64,000 nucleotides of DNA from Mesorhizobium sp. (GCA_004017535.1 SAJS01000001.1:992001-1056000), one strand, 5' to 3'; positions 18,531 to 31,300 are shown, numbered from the stretch's first letter. Notes: generated by a model not told the origin, from the sequence alone. Numbers and translations: made by a program.

Positions 18531-19450
18531 ATGAAAGCAATCGTTGCAACGGATCAGAATGCGGGAACGGCCGGAATGAAGCTGGTGAAGCGGCCCGAAC
18601 CACAGGCAGCGATAAACGACGTCGTCGTTCAGGTTCACGCGGCGGGGTTCGTCAACACCGAACTGGAGTGGCCTTCGACCTGGGCCGATCGGGCCTTCCG
18701 TGACCGGACGCCATCGATCCTCGGCCATGAATTGGCCGGCGTGGTCACCGCGCTTGGCTACGGCACCACGGGGCTGTCAATCGGTCAGCGGGTGTTCGGC
18801 CTCTCGGGACTGGCATCGCGACGGCACACTTGCTGAGTACGTCGCCATGGAAGCACGCAATCTCGCGCCATTGCCCGGCGATGTCGACGTCGCGGTGGGC
18901 GCTAGTCTGCCGATCTCGGGCCTGACCGCATGGCAGGGCTTGTTTCAGCACGGCCGCCTTCAGGCAGGACAAAGCGTGCTTGCGCATGGCGCGGCCGATG
19001 CCGTCGGTTCGGTCGTGACGCAGCTCGCACGGGAAGCCGGAGCCTATGTCATAGGCACCGGACGCGCCCCCGACCGTCAGAAGGCGCTCGACTTCGGCGC
19101 AAATAAATCCGTCAATCTCGAAAACGACCCCCTGGAAGACGTCGGCGGAGTCGACCTGGTGTTCGATGTCATCGGCGGCGACATTCAGAAGCGGTCCGCA
19201 GCACTGATCCGAGCCGGAGGTACGCTGGTGACTGTCGTAGGCCCGGCGGAGGCTCGGCCCACAGACGGGTTGGCTGTCGACTTCGTCGTCGAGTCCGATC
19301 GTGCCCAACTGAGTGAGATCGTCCAGCGGGTGCGGGATAGACGACTGCGGACGAATATCGGTCAAGGTCTCGGGCCTCTACGAGGCCGTCGCAACCTTCA
19401 ACGCGACCGAGCGACGCGCGGGGAAGACGGTCATCCGCGTTCGCCCGTGA
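18531..19450 (+). pseudogene. Zinc-independent quinone oxidoreductase (MDR superfamily), two frameshifts
   Basis: The gene begins well (GAGGAG, then ATG; MKAIVATDQNAGTAG) and reads as an NADPH:quinone reductase-like medium-chain dehydrogenase up to QRVFGLS. One extra G in the GGG run at 18806-18808 then shifts the frame; dropping it restores SDWHRDGTLAEYVAMEARN. The second frame runs through the nucleotide-binding part (LAHGAADAVGSVVTQLA) to about 19363, where another shift is needed to recover VSGLYEAVATFNATERRAGK and the end VIRVRP with a TGA. Each break lies inside clearly homologous sequence, so this is one decayed gene unless both are assembly errors. The following 257 bp hold nothing recognisable. 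Confidence 0.8.
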
Positions 19451-19707
19451 GGAGATTTCCTATGCGGATGGTCCGCTTCAGCCAAATGCCTCCTGTTAAA
19501 GGACAGTCGGCTTGCGGCCTCAAACCCGACATGGCAGCTTTGCGCCTCTTGTCGGATGTTAGGAGCAGTTTCCCGCAGCCTGAAAGCGATGTTGTGAGCC
19601 ACACAGTTAGCAGAATGCCCAAAGTTCATCCCGGCTACGCGGCACTTCCCATCTCCGGTTATTGAGCGGTGCCTGAATGCTGGCTCCGCCAGCAAACCAG
19701 AGAACCA

Positions 19708-21070
19708 TCAGGCACTAGGTGCTTCGCGCAGGTTGATCAACTCGGCCACGTCGAGGATCCTCAAACTGCTTGCTACGCCAAGCGCGTCGGTGGCGGCGGT
19801 GTACATGACCTTGTCCTTGGGACAGGCGACGACAAAGATCCCAACGTTGAGGCCAAGCGCCTCGCGGATGCGGTCTTCGCTGGGTCGTTCCTTGACGCCG
19901 TCGTCGCCTTGCCAGATGCGGCCGCCGCCGGCGCCGCAGCAGAAGGATTTCTCCCGGCAGCGCGGCATGTCCTGCAGCATATAGCCCGCCGCTCTGATGA
20001 GGTCGCGCGGAGCGTCGAATCCGCCATTGTAGCGGCCGAGATAGCAGGGATTGTGATAGGTCACTGTGGTGCCGTCGGGCGGGGCGATATCAAGCCTGCC
20101 CGCCGCGACCAGTTCGGCAAGCAGCGCCGTGTAGTGAAGCACCTCGAACTCGCCGCCAAAATGGCGGTAGTCGTTCTTCAGCGCGTTCAGGTGTGCGGAT
20201 CCGTGGTGACGATGCGGTTGAAGCTGCAGGCGCGGATCGCGTCGATGTTGGATTGGGCAAGCGTTTCGAACAGGCCCTCCTCGCCGGCGCGCCTCACGTC
20301 GTTGCCGCTGTTGCGCTCGGCATCGAAGAGAATGCCGAAATCGACGCCGGCGGCCGTGATAAGCTCGGCGACCTTGCGCGTCACGTCCTGGACGCGCGGG
20401 TCGTAGGATGCGTAGTCGCCGACGCACCACAACACGTCGACCGGTTCGCTGCGCGCGTCCTTGACTGGGAAGCCGAGCTCCTTGGTCCCGCGCGCGCGCA
20501 TCTTGGACGGCTTGCCCATCGAATTCCCGAGCCGAGTGAGGTTGGTCAGCGCTTCCTGGAGCATGGGGCTGAGATGGCCTTCGTCGACAAGATGGCGCCG
20601 CATGTCGATGATCTTGGGCAAATGCTCGATCTCGACCGGACAGGCCTCCATGCAGGCGCGGCAGGTCGTGCAGGCCCAGAGCGTCTCCTCGGCGATCACG
20701 CCGCCGACCAGAGGAGCCGACGCGTCGTTCGCCAGCGCGTCGCGCAGATCGGTGATAAGCATCTTAGGGCTGAGAGGCAGGCCCGAAGCATAGGCCGGGC
20801 AGACTGCCTGGCAGCGTCCGCACTCGGTGCAGGACAAGAGGTCGAGCTGCTGCTTCCAATCAAATTGAGCGAGTGAAGCCACGCCCGGAGTCTCGCGTTG
20901 GGACGGCACGGCGGGCGCGGTTCCGGCCGGTTCCAGCTTACGAAAATAGATGTTCGGCGCGGCCAGGAACATGTGGCGGTGCTTCGAGCCCGGAATATAG
21001 ATCAGGAAGGCGAGGATGGCGCCGATATGGATCCAATAATAGAAGTGGCGATGCCGCTTGGGCTCTATAC
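19708..21070 (-). pseudogene. Heterodisulfide-reductase-like (Fe-S)-binding protein, 5' truncated and frameshifted
   Basis: What remains matches the C-terminal two thirds of the membrane-linked iron-sulfur proteins found with electron-transfer flavoproteins. A last membrane helix (YYWIHIGAILAFLIYIP) is followed by two 4Fe-4S motifs, CTECGRCQAVCP and CTTCRACMEACP, and a CCG domain with CCGAGGGRIW. The frame breaks at about 20190: restoring one C in the run after CCGCACA gives DPHTLNALKNDY and rejoins the halves. The N-terminal membrane domain of about 250 residues expected upstream is missing; the sequence loses similarity near 21070, just before the phosphopantetheinyl transferase. It is best read as a decayed neighbour, not part of the lipid locus. 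Confidence 0.75.
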
Positions 21071-21334
21071 GAGATGCGCATATCACGCTGAACGGCATGA
21101 TCGGCGCCGATACACTTACCTTCCTTCGCGCAGGTGATCGGCGCCGCGACGCAAGCGCCCTCTCGGGAACTGCCCGCGAAGGCCCCGAGAGGCTGGTGCG
21201 CCTCGTGGCCCGATAGGACCATCGAAGTGGCCAGGAAGGCGGCGGAGCCGTTGCGCTTGACGTCTCACAGAGCCATTGACTCGCGGCTTCCAAGTGCTAC
21301 TTCCGGACCTTGCCGGTGCTTCAGGCCATTGGGG

Positions 21335-22075
21335 GTGGCTGGATTGAAAGAAATCCTGGATCTGAACCGGATCGATATCTGGTATCACCAGCTCGACGAA
21401 TTCACCGACGAAAATCAAGCCGCTTGCCTGCGGTTGCTCAGTCGGCCCGAACAGCAGCGCCATGACTCGATCTCGTCGCACGCTGCCCGGCTTCAATACC
21501 TTGCCGGACGCGGTCTGGTGCGCACCGTGCTCTCGCGGTACCACGACATCAGGCCCGAGATGTGGCGGTTCGTCGCCAACCGGAATGACCGGCCGTTCAT
21601 CGATCCGGAGCTCGGAGTCGCAGCCCTCCATTTCAATCTTTCCCACACGGATGGTCTGGTCGTATGCGCGATCGGTTCAGTCGAGGAGATAGGGGTCGAC
21701 GTCGAGCGTCGTGACCGCGATATCTGCCTTGACGAGCTGGCGCCCGTCGTGTTGGCCACGGCGGAGATGGAACGTTTTTCAAAACTCTCATACATGGATC
21801 GACCGGAATTCTTCTTTGCGCATTGGACCCTCAAGGAGGCATATGTGAAGGCTCGGGGCATGGGGTTGTCGTTGCCCGTGAAGGAAGTTTGCGTCGATTT
21901 TGCAAGTGGTTCGCCGAGGATATCTTTCACAAATCCCATCGATGATGATCAGTGGCGCTGGAGACTTTGGAGTCTGCGACCGACGAAGGAGCATATTGTC
22001 GGCGTCGCGGCTGCGCCCGCCGCAGGATCACCGACCGTGGAGCTCCGACGATTGCAGGCGATCAGTCGGGGGTAA
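21335..22075 (+). CDS. 4'-phosphopantetheinyl transferase (Sfp/HetI type)
   Basis: A protein of about 246 residues that transfers phosphopantetheine from coenzyme A to the serine of an acyl carrier domain. The signature residues are present: IGVDVERRDR (Asp and Glu bind magnesium) and HWTLKEAYVKARGMGLSL, the WxxKEAxxK motif. Upstream HFNLSHTDGLVVCA is also typical. I chose the GTG giving VAGLKEILDL; a TTG three codons later is possible, and longer frames run into decayed sequence. Its gene ends 289 bp before the polyketide synthase on the same strand, so its obvious client is that enzyme's carrier domain (Ser2103). Confidence 0.9.
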   Translation: MAGLKEILDLNRIDIWYHQLDEFTDENQAACLRLLSRPEQQRHDSISSHAARLQYLAGRGLVRTVLSRYHDIRPEMWRFVANRNDRPFIDPELGVAALHFNLSHTDGLVVCAIGSVEEIGVDVERRDRDICLDELAPVVLATAEMERFSKLSYMDRPEFFFAHWTLKEAYVKARGMGLSLPVKEVCVDFASGSPRISFTNPIDDDQWRWRLWSLRPTKEHIVGVAAAPAAGSPTVELRRLQAISRG

Positions 22076-22322
22076 ACACAACGTCTCGACGCCCAACGCG
22101 CCTCGCAAGACCCATCCGAGGTGTCGGTATTGCACCATCGCGCCAAGACGGGTGAAGCCAGTCGACGCCCGACACTGGGCTCGATGCGGCTTGCGCTGCA
22201 TGGCGACGCCGGATGCTGTCAACTGAACCATAGATGCCACAGCGCCGGAAAATGCGCTGTGGCCACGACTTGGCGCGAGGTTGGCTGCTTGCCAAGCTTG
22301 CGATGCAGAACGCAAGTAAATG

Positions 22323-22339
22323 CGCGGCTGATTGCCGCG
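22323..22339 (+). promoter_or_regulatory. Perfect inverted repeat upstream of the polyketide synthase
   Basis: CGCGGC-TGATT-GCCGCG: six-base arms with a five-base loop, ending 25 bp before the start codon. It could form a hairpin in the leader RNA or be a protein site. No run of T follows, so it is not a terminator. The rest of the 289-bp gap between the transferase and synthase genes shows no gene. Confidence 0.35.
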
Positions 22340-22361
22340 TGCATAGTCTGCAGGGGGCGGG

Positions 22362-22375
22362 TGAATGAACATTCA
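22362..22375 (+). promoter_or_regulatory. Palindrome covering the polyketide synthase start codon
   Basis: TGAATG-AA-CATTCA: perfect six-base arms with a two-base centre; the ATG of the synthase lies in the left arm. Pairing would sequester the start codon, or the site could bind a repressor. A purine-rich GGGGGCGGG ribosome-binding region sits just upstream. The role is inferred. Confidence 0.35.
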
Positions 22376-25300
22376 TCTCGGTGGCGAGGCCGTTGATGAA
22401 CTTGGGGAAGCACACCGGCAATCGGTGGCAGTTATCGGCATAGGCTGCCGATTCCCCGGCGCGATCCATGACGCACGATCTTACTGGACTTTTCTTCTGG
22501 AGAAGAAATGCGGCATCGTCGATATCCCTTCGGATCGCTGGAACATTGATGCCTTCTACGATCCTAATCCGGATGCCCCGGGCAAGATGCGCACGCGCTG
22601 GGGCGGGTTTTTGAGCAGCGACGTCTTCGGTTTCGACCCCGGCTTCTTCGACATGTCTCCGCGGGAGGCGACGTCGATGGATCCGCAGCAGCGCTTGGCT
22701 TTGCAAATTGCCTTCGAGGCCGTCCAGGACGCCGGCCGCACGCTTTCCGATCTACAAAGCGTTCGCACGGGCGTGTTTGTTGGCATCTCCACAAATGATT
22801 TCGCGCAGAACCTGCGGCGTGGGCGCGCCAGCGCAGGCGACATCTTCGCCGGCACCGGCTCTGCATTCTCCATCGCCCCCAATCGAATCTCGCACCGCTT
22901 CGATTTGAAGGGTCCAAGTATTGCCGTTGATACAGCCTGCTCGTCCGCCCTTGTGGCCATCGATCAGGCAGTCCGTCACCTCAGCATGGGAACCTGTGAC
23001 ATGGCGTTGGCCGGAGGGGTCAACTGCATGCTCGATCCAGGCCCTTTTGTAGCCTTCTCCAGCGCCAATATGCTCTCGCCGACCGGCAGCATCTATACAT
23101 TTGACGAACGGGCAGACGGCTTTGTCCGCGGTGAAGGCTGCGGTCTTGTTTTGTTGAAGCCGCTTGCACGAGCGATCGCCGACGGGGATCGTATCTATGG
23201 CGTGATCCGTCATTCGATGGTCAATCAGGATGGATATACGCCGACGCTCACCGCGCCGAACGGCAAGGCTCAGCAAGCGATGCTGGAGGCGCTTACGCAA
23301 GGTGCGTCCATCGATCCCGCCGACGTCGACTATGTCGAGGCTCACGGAACCGGCACACCGGTCGGAGATCCAATCGAGGCGACGGCCATCGGTCGCGTTT
23401 TTGGCGTGAACGGAAGGGCAAAGCCGCTTCCTGTCGGATCGTTCAAGCCCAACCTCGGACATCTCGAGTCGGCTTCGGGTATTGCAGGATTCATTAAGGC
23501 CCTGCTCACGGTCGCCCATGGCCTCGTTTTGCCCAACCGCAACTTTGACCGCCCGAACCCCAGCATTCCGTTCGATGCGCTCAACATAACGGTCCCGGTC
23601 GAGCCAGCGTCGATAGACCATCGCGCACGCTCTGGCTTGGCGGTGGTCAACTCGTTTGGTTTTGGCGGCACGAACGGCTCCGTCGTCATCGAAGGCTGGC
23701 GTGGACCTCGCCCGCGTTTTTCTCGGACGGTAGCGCCGATCGACGCCAATCATCCCGTATCCATCCCTCTTTCAGCCGGAAGCGCAAAGGGACTGGAGTT
23801 GTGGGCTCGGCGCCTGGCTGACGAGCTCGGCGAACAAGGTTCGCTCGCCGACACGCCGATCCCGGATATCGCTGACCAACTGAGCCATGGGCGTGATCAT
23901 TTCGACCAGCGGGCCGCCTTGATTGTCGAACGGAAGCGGTCCGCGCTGCGGACGCAGTTGTGCCGCTTGGCCGATGCAGGCATCGACCAGAATTCCGTCG
24001 GCCCGACGGTCATCACCGGCCGCGCGGTAAACCGTCGTCTCGCCATGGCCTTCTCCGGCCAGGGGGGACAATGGTGGGCGATGGCGCGGCGCCTGCTGAA
24101 GGAAGATCATGCCTTTCGTCGCACCGCCGACATGTTCGATGAGGTGCTCCGGCCGATGGTCGGTTGGTCCACGGTGGAGGAGATGCTTCGCGATGAAGCA
24201 AAGTCGCGCATCAACGATGCCGATGTGACGCAAGCGTCGATTTTCGCCACGCAGATTGCCCTCTTCGAACGCTGGACGAAGAAGGGAATTACGCCCGAAC
24301 TCCTTGTCGGCCATAGCTTCGGCGAGGTTGCCGCGACTTATGTCTCGGGCGTCATCGATATCGAGACGGCGGCTCGCATAATCGCCAAACGTGGGCTCAT
24401 TCCGCTGAAGAGCAAGCGACGCGGGGCGATGGCGACGATCGGGCTCACCGTCGACCAGCTCGAGCCCTATCTGCCCAGCGACGGCAGCGTCGTCATCGCC
24501 GCCTATAATGGACCGATCGCGCAAACGATTGCCGGCATGGAAGAGGGCGTCGTCGCTGTGCTTGCAAAGGTTGCGGAGGCTTATCCGGACGCAACGGCCC
24601 GCCGCATGACCATGGATTTCGGCTGGCACAGCGCGCATCTGGAAGACTGCAAGGAGTGGTTTCTTAGCGAGCTTGGCCCTGTTGCCTGGAAAGAAGGCAA
24701 CCTGCCGATCATCTCGACCGTCACCGGCGTGTTCGAAACGAAATTCGATGCCGAATATTGGTGGGCGAATCTGCGCCAGCCGGTCAGTTTCACCAAGGCG
24801 TTGGCGTTCACACTAGACTACGGCATAAATGCGTTCCTCGAGATCGGACCGCATCCCACCCTTACGCCTCTGATCCGCGGCATCGCCCAGGAACGCGGGA
24901 CCGACGCAATTGCTATCAACTCGCTCGATCGCGCCGCGGATGATTTCTGGACCCTGGCGCGGGCGGAGGGCCATCTGTACGTATCCGGGGTTGAGCCGCA
25001 ACGGTTGCAATCGGCTGCCGGCCACGCGGCCGTTCCGCAAATGCCATGGAACAATCAGCGTCTGCTGAACATCTCCGAGGAGACCAAGAATTTCCTTTTT
25101 GAAGCTCCCCGCCATCCCTTGCTCGGGTGGCGCGACTTCACCTCGGGGCCGTCCTGGACAAACGAGATCACGCTGCGGGCTTTCAAGTTCCTGGGTGATC
25201 ATCGCGTCAGTGGCGATTGCCTCTTCCCGGCCGTCGGCTACATCGAGATCATGGGAGCGGCGCTACGCGACCATTTCGGCTGTCCGGCCGTGGAATTGCG

Positions 25301-28300
25301 TGATTTCACGCTGCACGAGGCGCTGTCCATTGCCGAAGATGACGTCATCCTGCTTTCGACTGTTTTCGACCCGATCGCTGGCAAGCTGCGGGTGTCGACG
25401 CTCCACCGAGGTTCGCAGGAGGGTTGGAAGACACGCGCGGAGGCCTATGGTTTCGGCCACCACTACGAGCTCGCGCCCGCCCCAGATGACCTCCTGGAGA
25501 GCCGGCGGGGCCTCACCGATCGGAGCGAATTCTATCGCCTGGTCGACCGGCATGGCCTCGATTATGGCCCGACCTTTCAATCTCTGGAGGGTCTCGACAT
25601 TGCGGGGGACCGCGCGATTGCCAGGCTGACGGTCCGGGACGCAGATATCGCGCAGCGATACTTCGCCTTTCCCGGATTGCTGGACGCGGTGTTGCAGGCC
25701 GGCATCGGCCTGTCTTCCTGCCGCGACGGTCTATGGATCCCTGGACAGCCCTTGCCGCCTGAGGAGGACGACAAGACCGCGTACAAGCTGCGGCTGCCGA
25801 CTGGCGCACGCAAGATCATGCTGAAATCCGCCATGACGGCCGAAGTCGTGGTCGACATTCAGCCGAGCTTTGAGCCGGACTCCATGCGTTTCAGCGTGTT
25901 CTCGACGGATGGCCGGCCTCTGATCGTAGTCGACGACCTGCGGACGAAGTCGCTCGGCAGGGTCGGGGGCACGCGCCAGGCGAGCGCTTCGGGCTCAAGC
26001 GTCTTCGAGGAGCACTTTGTTCGGCAAGAACCTAGACCTGCGAGTGCCTCTCCTCGCTGCGTGCGATGGCTTGTGATGGGCAATGGGAGCAAGAGCCTCG
26101 AGCCGACGGTGGCAGACCTTGTCCGGCGCGGAGCAACGGCCGAGGCCGCTGACCCGGCACTGCTGCTGGACCTCGACGCTGAAAAGGCGCTCGCCTCGAT
26201 TCAGTCCTTCATCGCTGCTGCGGAAGGCAGGTCAGGCATCCTGTTCAACGCCCTGATCTCGGACAGCCTCGATGAAATGTGCGACGGCACACAGCTGATG
26301 GCGGCCATAACACCGGCGGTCCACCAGCTGATCACGCTGGGGAAAGTTTTCGAGCGGATGAGCACTTCGGCTGGCGCCAAGCCGGAACTTGTTGTCGTCA
26401 CCTCAGCGAGCCGGATCGTGGAAGACGATGGACCGATGCCTATTCAGGGCCTGTGTGAAAGTGCGCTGATCGGCGTAGCTCGCACAATGGCCAATGAATG
26501 CAAAGGGTTCAGCATCCGACTGATCGATGCAGATGCCGTCGCACTGAGTTCGGCCACGGCGGTTTGCGATGTCCTGCTGGAAGACACTGATGAAACCGAA
26601 TTCGTTCTGCGCGGCGCGCAGCGCTACGTGCCGCGTTTGGACCAACTAGCCTTGAGGGATCTTGCCCCCTCGTCACGCAAGATTGAGACCGCGGGCGATG
26701 CGGCCAACTTCGCAGTCACCATGACCAGGCCCGGAACGATCGACAACATCGTGCTGCGTGAAACGATCGAGCCGACGTTAGGACCAGACGAGGCACTGGT
26801 TGAAATTGCTGCGGTCGGGCTGAATTTCCGCGACATTATGGCTGCTACCGGAATTCTGCCGGACGAGCTCGAGAATGATGACGCTTATTGGCGAAATCTC
26901 GGCCTGGAATTTTCCGGCACCGTCCGCAGGGTCGGCCCAGGGGTGAGCAATCTCCGGCCTGGCGACCGCATCATGGGCATGGGCAAGGGGTATTTGCGAC
27001 GTTTCGCGAAGGTCCGGGCGGACTATGTGATGCGTGTGCCCGATAGGCTCGAGTTGCTTGAAGCCGCGACCTTGCCGACAGCATTCCTCACGGCTCACTA
27101 CGCGCTCAACCATGTTGCCAGGCTGGCGCGAGGCGAGACTGCGCTGATCCATCTGGCTTCAGGCGGCGTCGGGCTGGCCGCTGTGCAGGTCGCACGAGAT
27201 CGCGGCGCCAAGCTATTCGGCACGGCTGGCAGCGAGCAGAAGCGTGCCTTCCTGAGCGCAATGGACCTGGACAAGGTGATGAATTCCCGCTCGCTCGACT
27301 TCGCGGATGAAGTGCGGGCCGCGACCCATGGCCGAGGCGTCGATGTGGTGCTGAACGCGCTGTCGGGAAGCGGCATTGACAAGAGTCTGGACTGCCTGGC
27401 GCCGTTTGGCCGCATGATCGAAATCGGCAAACGCGACCTGGCGGAAGACAAACCGATTGGACTCCGCTCGCTCTATCGCAACAACGCCTATTCGGTAATC
27501 GACCTTTCGACATTGCCGATCGAGAAGCCGGATCTCTTCAGACAGCTCCTTCGCGAGGTGGAGGCCAAGATTGCTGCAGGGACCTACAAGCCGCTCGAGG
27601 CTACCCGATTTCCGGCATCGAGCGTGGCGGAGGCCATGCGAATGCTGTCGAGGGCTCAGCATATCGGCAAGGTGGTCGTCACTTTTGACGAGAGCGTGAT
27701 CGACGTCGAGCTCGATCTGCAACGTGAGTTCGAGCTATCGGCTCGGGGTTCCTATCTGGTCACCGGCGGGCTCAAGGGTTTCGGCGTTGCAGTCGCCGAC
27801 TGGCTTAGCAGATCTGGCGCGGGGACGTTGATCCTGGCCAACCGCAGTGGCGTGCCGGATGCCGAAGCCTCCGACGCCATCAAGCTCATGGAACAGCGCG
27901 GCACTCGGATCGTGTGTACGAAGTTGGACGTGAGCGATGCGACGGCCGTGGACAAGTTGATCGGGCAATATGCGTCGGGTGAAAACCGCCTGAGAGGCAT
28001 CGTGCATGGCGCCGCAGTGATCGAAGACGCCTTCATCTCTCAGCTCGACGCCGACAAGATAGATCGGGTGCTGAGGCCAAAGATCGCGGGCGGCTGGAAC
28101 TTGCATGTCTCGAGCCTCAAACACGGCATTGATCTGGATTTCCTGGCAAACTTTTCCTCCATCGCACAAGTTATCGGCTCGGTCGGGCAGGCGAACTATA
28201 CCGCCGCCAACTCCGTCCTCAACGCGATTGCCAGCTATCGCCGGGGCCGTGGGATGTCAGGTTCCTCGGCGGCATGGGGCATGATTGCCGGGAGCGGCTT

Positions 28301-31300
28301 CGTCGCCAGGTCAGAGGCGATGACCAACTACCTCGATAGCGTCGGCATCAAGCCGGTGCAGGATTCTGAGGCTGCCTCCGCGCTGGCCTATCTGCTGCGC
28401 GCCAAGTCGGAAAACCTTGGCTTTGCCAATCTCGACTGGACGGCGGTCGCGCGCGCAAATACCGCGGCGGCGTCAAATCCGAGGATTTCACATCTGCTGG
28501 GTGAGCGGGCCGGCGGTCGTTCCCGAATTCAGGCCGAGCTCGCCGCGGCACCGCGCGAAGCCTGGACTGAACTGCTGGGGGAGATGATCCGTCGTGAAGT
28601 GGCCAAGGTTTTGAAGGTCGACGCCAGCGCGCTGGCGGACGACCGCAAGCTTAGCGAACTCGGGCTGGATTCGCTCTCATCATTCGAACTGAAGAACCGC
28701 GTCGAGGCCCAAGTCGAAGTCGATATTCCTGTCGCGAAATTCCTGCAGGCGCCGACGATTGCCGGCTTGTCGGCCCTCGTCGCTTCGGCATTCGAGACCA
28801 AGCTGAGGGTCTCGCTGCAGCTGTCGACCACGCATACCAGCACTGTGGCAGCCGTTACCCCGGATGCGTTCCGCCCATTTGGCCGGCAGGTCCATGCGTT
28901 GCGGCTCGACACAATGCCGATGTCATCGTCGGTCGCCAAAGCAAACAACCAGATTGTCCTCGTCGCCAAAGCAAGCTCCGGCATCTTGCCGGAGGCGCTG
29001 TCGGCACGGCTGGCTCGACTGGCCGACAACTACGATTCGCTGCGAATGAGAGGCTCGCTATCGGCTTCCGGCGAGGTCGAGATCACCTTCGATGCCGAGC
29101 CTGTGCTCGAACTGCTGCCGACGGGCGTTCGTCTGGGCAAGATTGAGCTGCCTGGCCCGCTGTGGCGGTTTGGCGTTTCGCCAGGGCCCGACGGACGTTA
29201 TGAGCTGCAGGTGCGGGCGCATCGCGCAGCCGCAGACACCGTTTCGGTGCATCTCATCATCTCGCGGTTGGTGCAGCCTGGCGGCGCGGCAGGCGAGAAA
29301 AGTCGCAGCTTCGCGCAGTATGCGCGCAGCAAGCCGGTCGAGCCTGGATCCCCAGGTCACCGTCGCGATGTCGCCTACTGGAAGGAGATTCTTCACGACG
29401 CGCCGGCAATCGCTTCAATCCCCGGGCGCCGCCGAGCCGCGGCGCCGGCCGGTATGGGATCGAACAGAGGCGAGGTGGGCATCTTGGAGGCCACACTCTC
29501 AATCTCGCCTCATGCTGTATTGAGCCCGTCACGTGGAGTCTTTGCCGCGGCTTACGCGAAGGCGCTGGCCGGCCACTTTTCTGTTGAAGCGCTTATCCTC
29601 GACAATCACTTCAGCGAGAGAGAAGACCTGGCGGCCGACGATTTGATTGGCCCGCTGGAGGGCTCTTATCCGATTGTGCTGCGCACCTCCGACCGAGCTC
29701 GTCCAGATATTCTCCAGCAGATCGAACGAGCCGACGCCAACGGTCGTGCACACGGGCATATGGATGTGGCCTCAATCGAGTTGGCATTCGAGCAGGACCT
29801 GCGCCTGGGCAAGGTCGCACTGCGCCAATTCGGCTTCGCGCTGATCGAGGACAGCCTGTCCGGTTCGATCGAAAAGCTTGGCTTCGAAGCGGTAGCCGTT
29901 GGCGCGCACGAGATTCAACTCGTAGTGCTCGTTCGCAATTCCAACGTGCGGCTCCAGCTAAGGGTTGATTTCGATGTTCTCGATGAAATCGCGGCCCGGC
30001 GGCTGGTCGATGCGTATGTCCGCGAGCTTGGCGCACAATTCGGCAGCTCCGCATATGTGAAACTGGAGGATACGCGCTGGAAGCGCAGCGATTGGTCCGG
30101 CGAGCACCAACCAGCCATGCAGGTGAAACGCTCGCCGCTCGACGGCGTTGCCAATGTTGAGCGTGAAATTGCGGTGACCAGCACGCAATCAGCGTTGCTG
30201 TGGTTCCAGGAGCATCCGGACGCGACCCCGCTTGCACGCATCGCGTTCACAGTGAGCAAGGAACTCAAGATACGGCCGCAGATGGATGTCGATCGTCTGA
30301 AGAAGGCAATCGAAGCGGTCATGGCCCGGCACGAGGTGATGCGCACCCGCTTTTTCCGGAAAGGTGCCGGTTACGGCGCTTATCTGGAACGCAGGCCGAC
30401 GGACTTCTTCTCGGTCGAACATGCGGCGGACGAAACCGAAGCCATGCGGCGCGCAAGCGAACTCGCGCAGGAAAGCATCGACATCAGAGCCCCGATGTTT
30501 CGCATTACCCTCATTCGCTTCGGCGACGAAAGCGACATCATCATTGCCAAGGGGCACCATCTTGTCCTGGACGGTTATTCACTGGGACTGATCTTGGAGG
30601 AATCGATCAAGGCCTATCTTGGCCTGCCGCTAGACCCCGTCCAGATCAACATCGATCAATTCGTTCGCGATTTCGACCATGTCGGAAGGCCCGGTTCTTT
30701 CGAACGGCGTGACGTATTCCTGCGCAAGGTGTTTGCCGAGCCCTTGCCAGAAATTCCGAACCTTGGGCGCAAAGCCAAAGGACATCGCCCCAATGTCGAT
30801 CTGGTGGATTGCAGTCTCGGCGCGGAAGTTTCGCTTTCGATTCCTGGTCATCAGCAGGAGATCTTGCGCAAGCGCGCCAAGGATGCGGGCACGACGGAAG
30901 TCGCCATGGTCATCGCCGCCTTCGCGCAGATGATTGCCGCTCGCGGCGGCGTCGATGACATGATCCTGCAAGTTCCTTCGGCATTGCGTCACGATCGGCG
31001 GCTTGAGAATTACGTGAACTTCGTTGCCTCCGATTTGCCCGTTCGCGCGCGCCCTCTTGCCTTCGAGACGCTGGAGGCTTTGGCCGCGGCAATCGGAGAC
31101 CAGATCGTCGAAGCCACGCAATTCGCGCCGTTCATGGATTCCAACTATTTGGGCGAGCTTCACGATGAGGTCGTTGGTAAGGGCTCCTACACTGCCCTTT
31201 TTGTCGTCGGCAGTCGGACGGTCGACAAATGGACCCGCGGGACACAGTCCGCACCCCTGCAGCGCTCAAACGTGACCGGCGAACTCGATCTCGGCATGTT

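Noticed and set aside
18700-19665. A single 321-residue gene in the second frame of the quinone oxidoreductase
   Set aside because: Its first and last parts do not match the family; the proper start and end lie in other frames, so it is a pseudogene.
21134-21334. N-terminal extension of the phosphopantetheinyl transferase
   Set aside because: The extra 67 residues look like non-coding or decayed sequence, and the family starts close to the IDIWYH segment.
22752-23753. Minus-strand 333-residue frame within the ketosynthase
   Set aside because: Shadow frame; the other strand carries invariant ketosynthase residues throughout.
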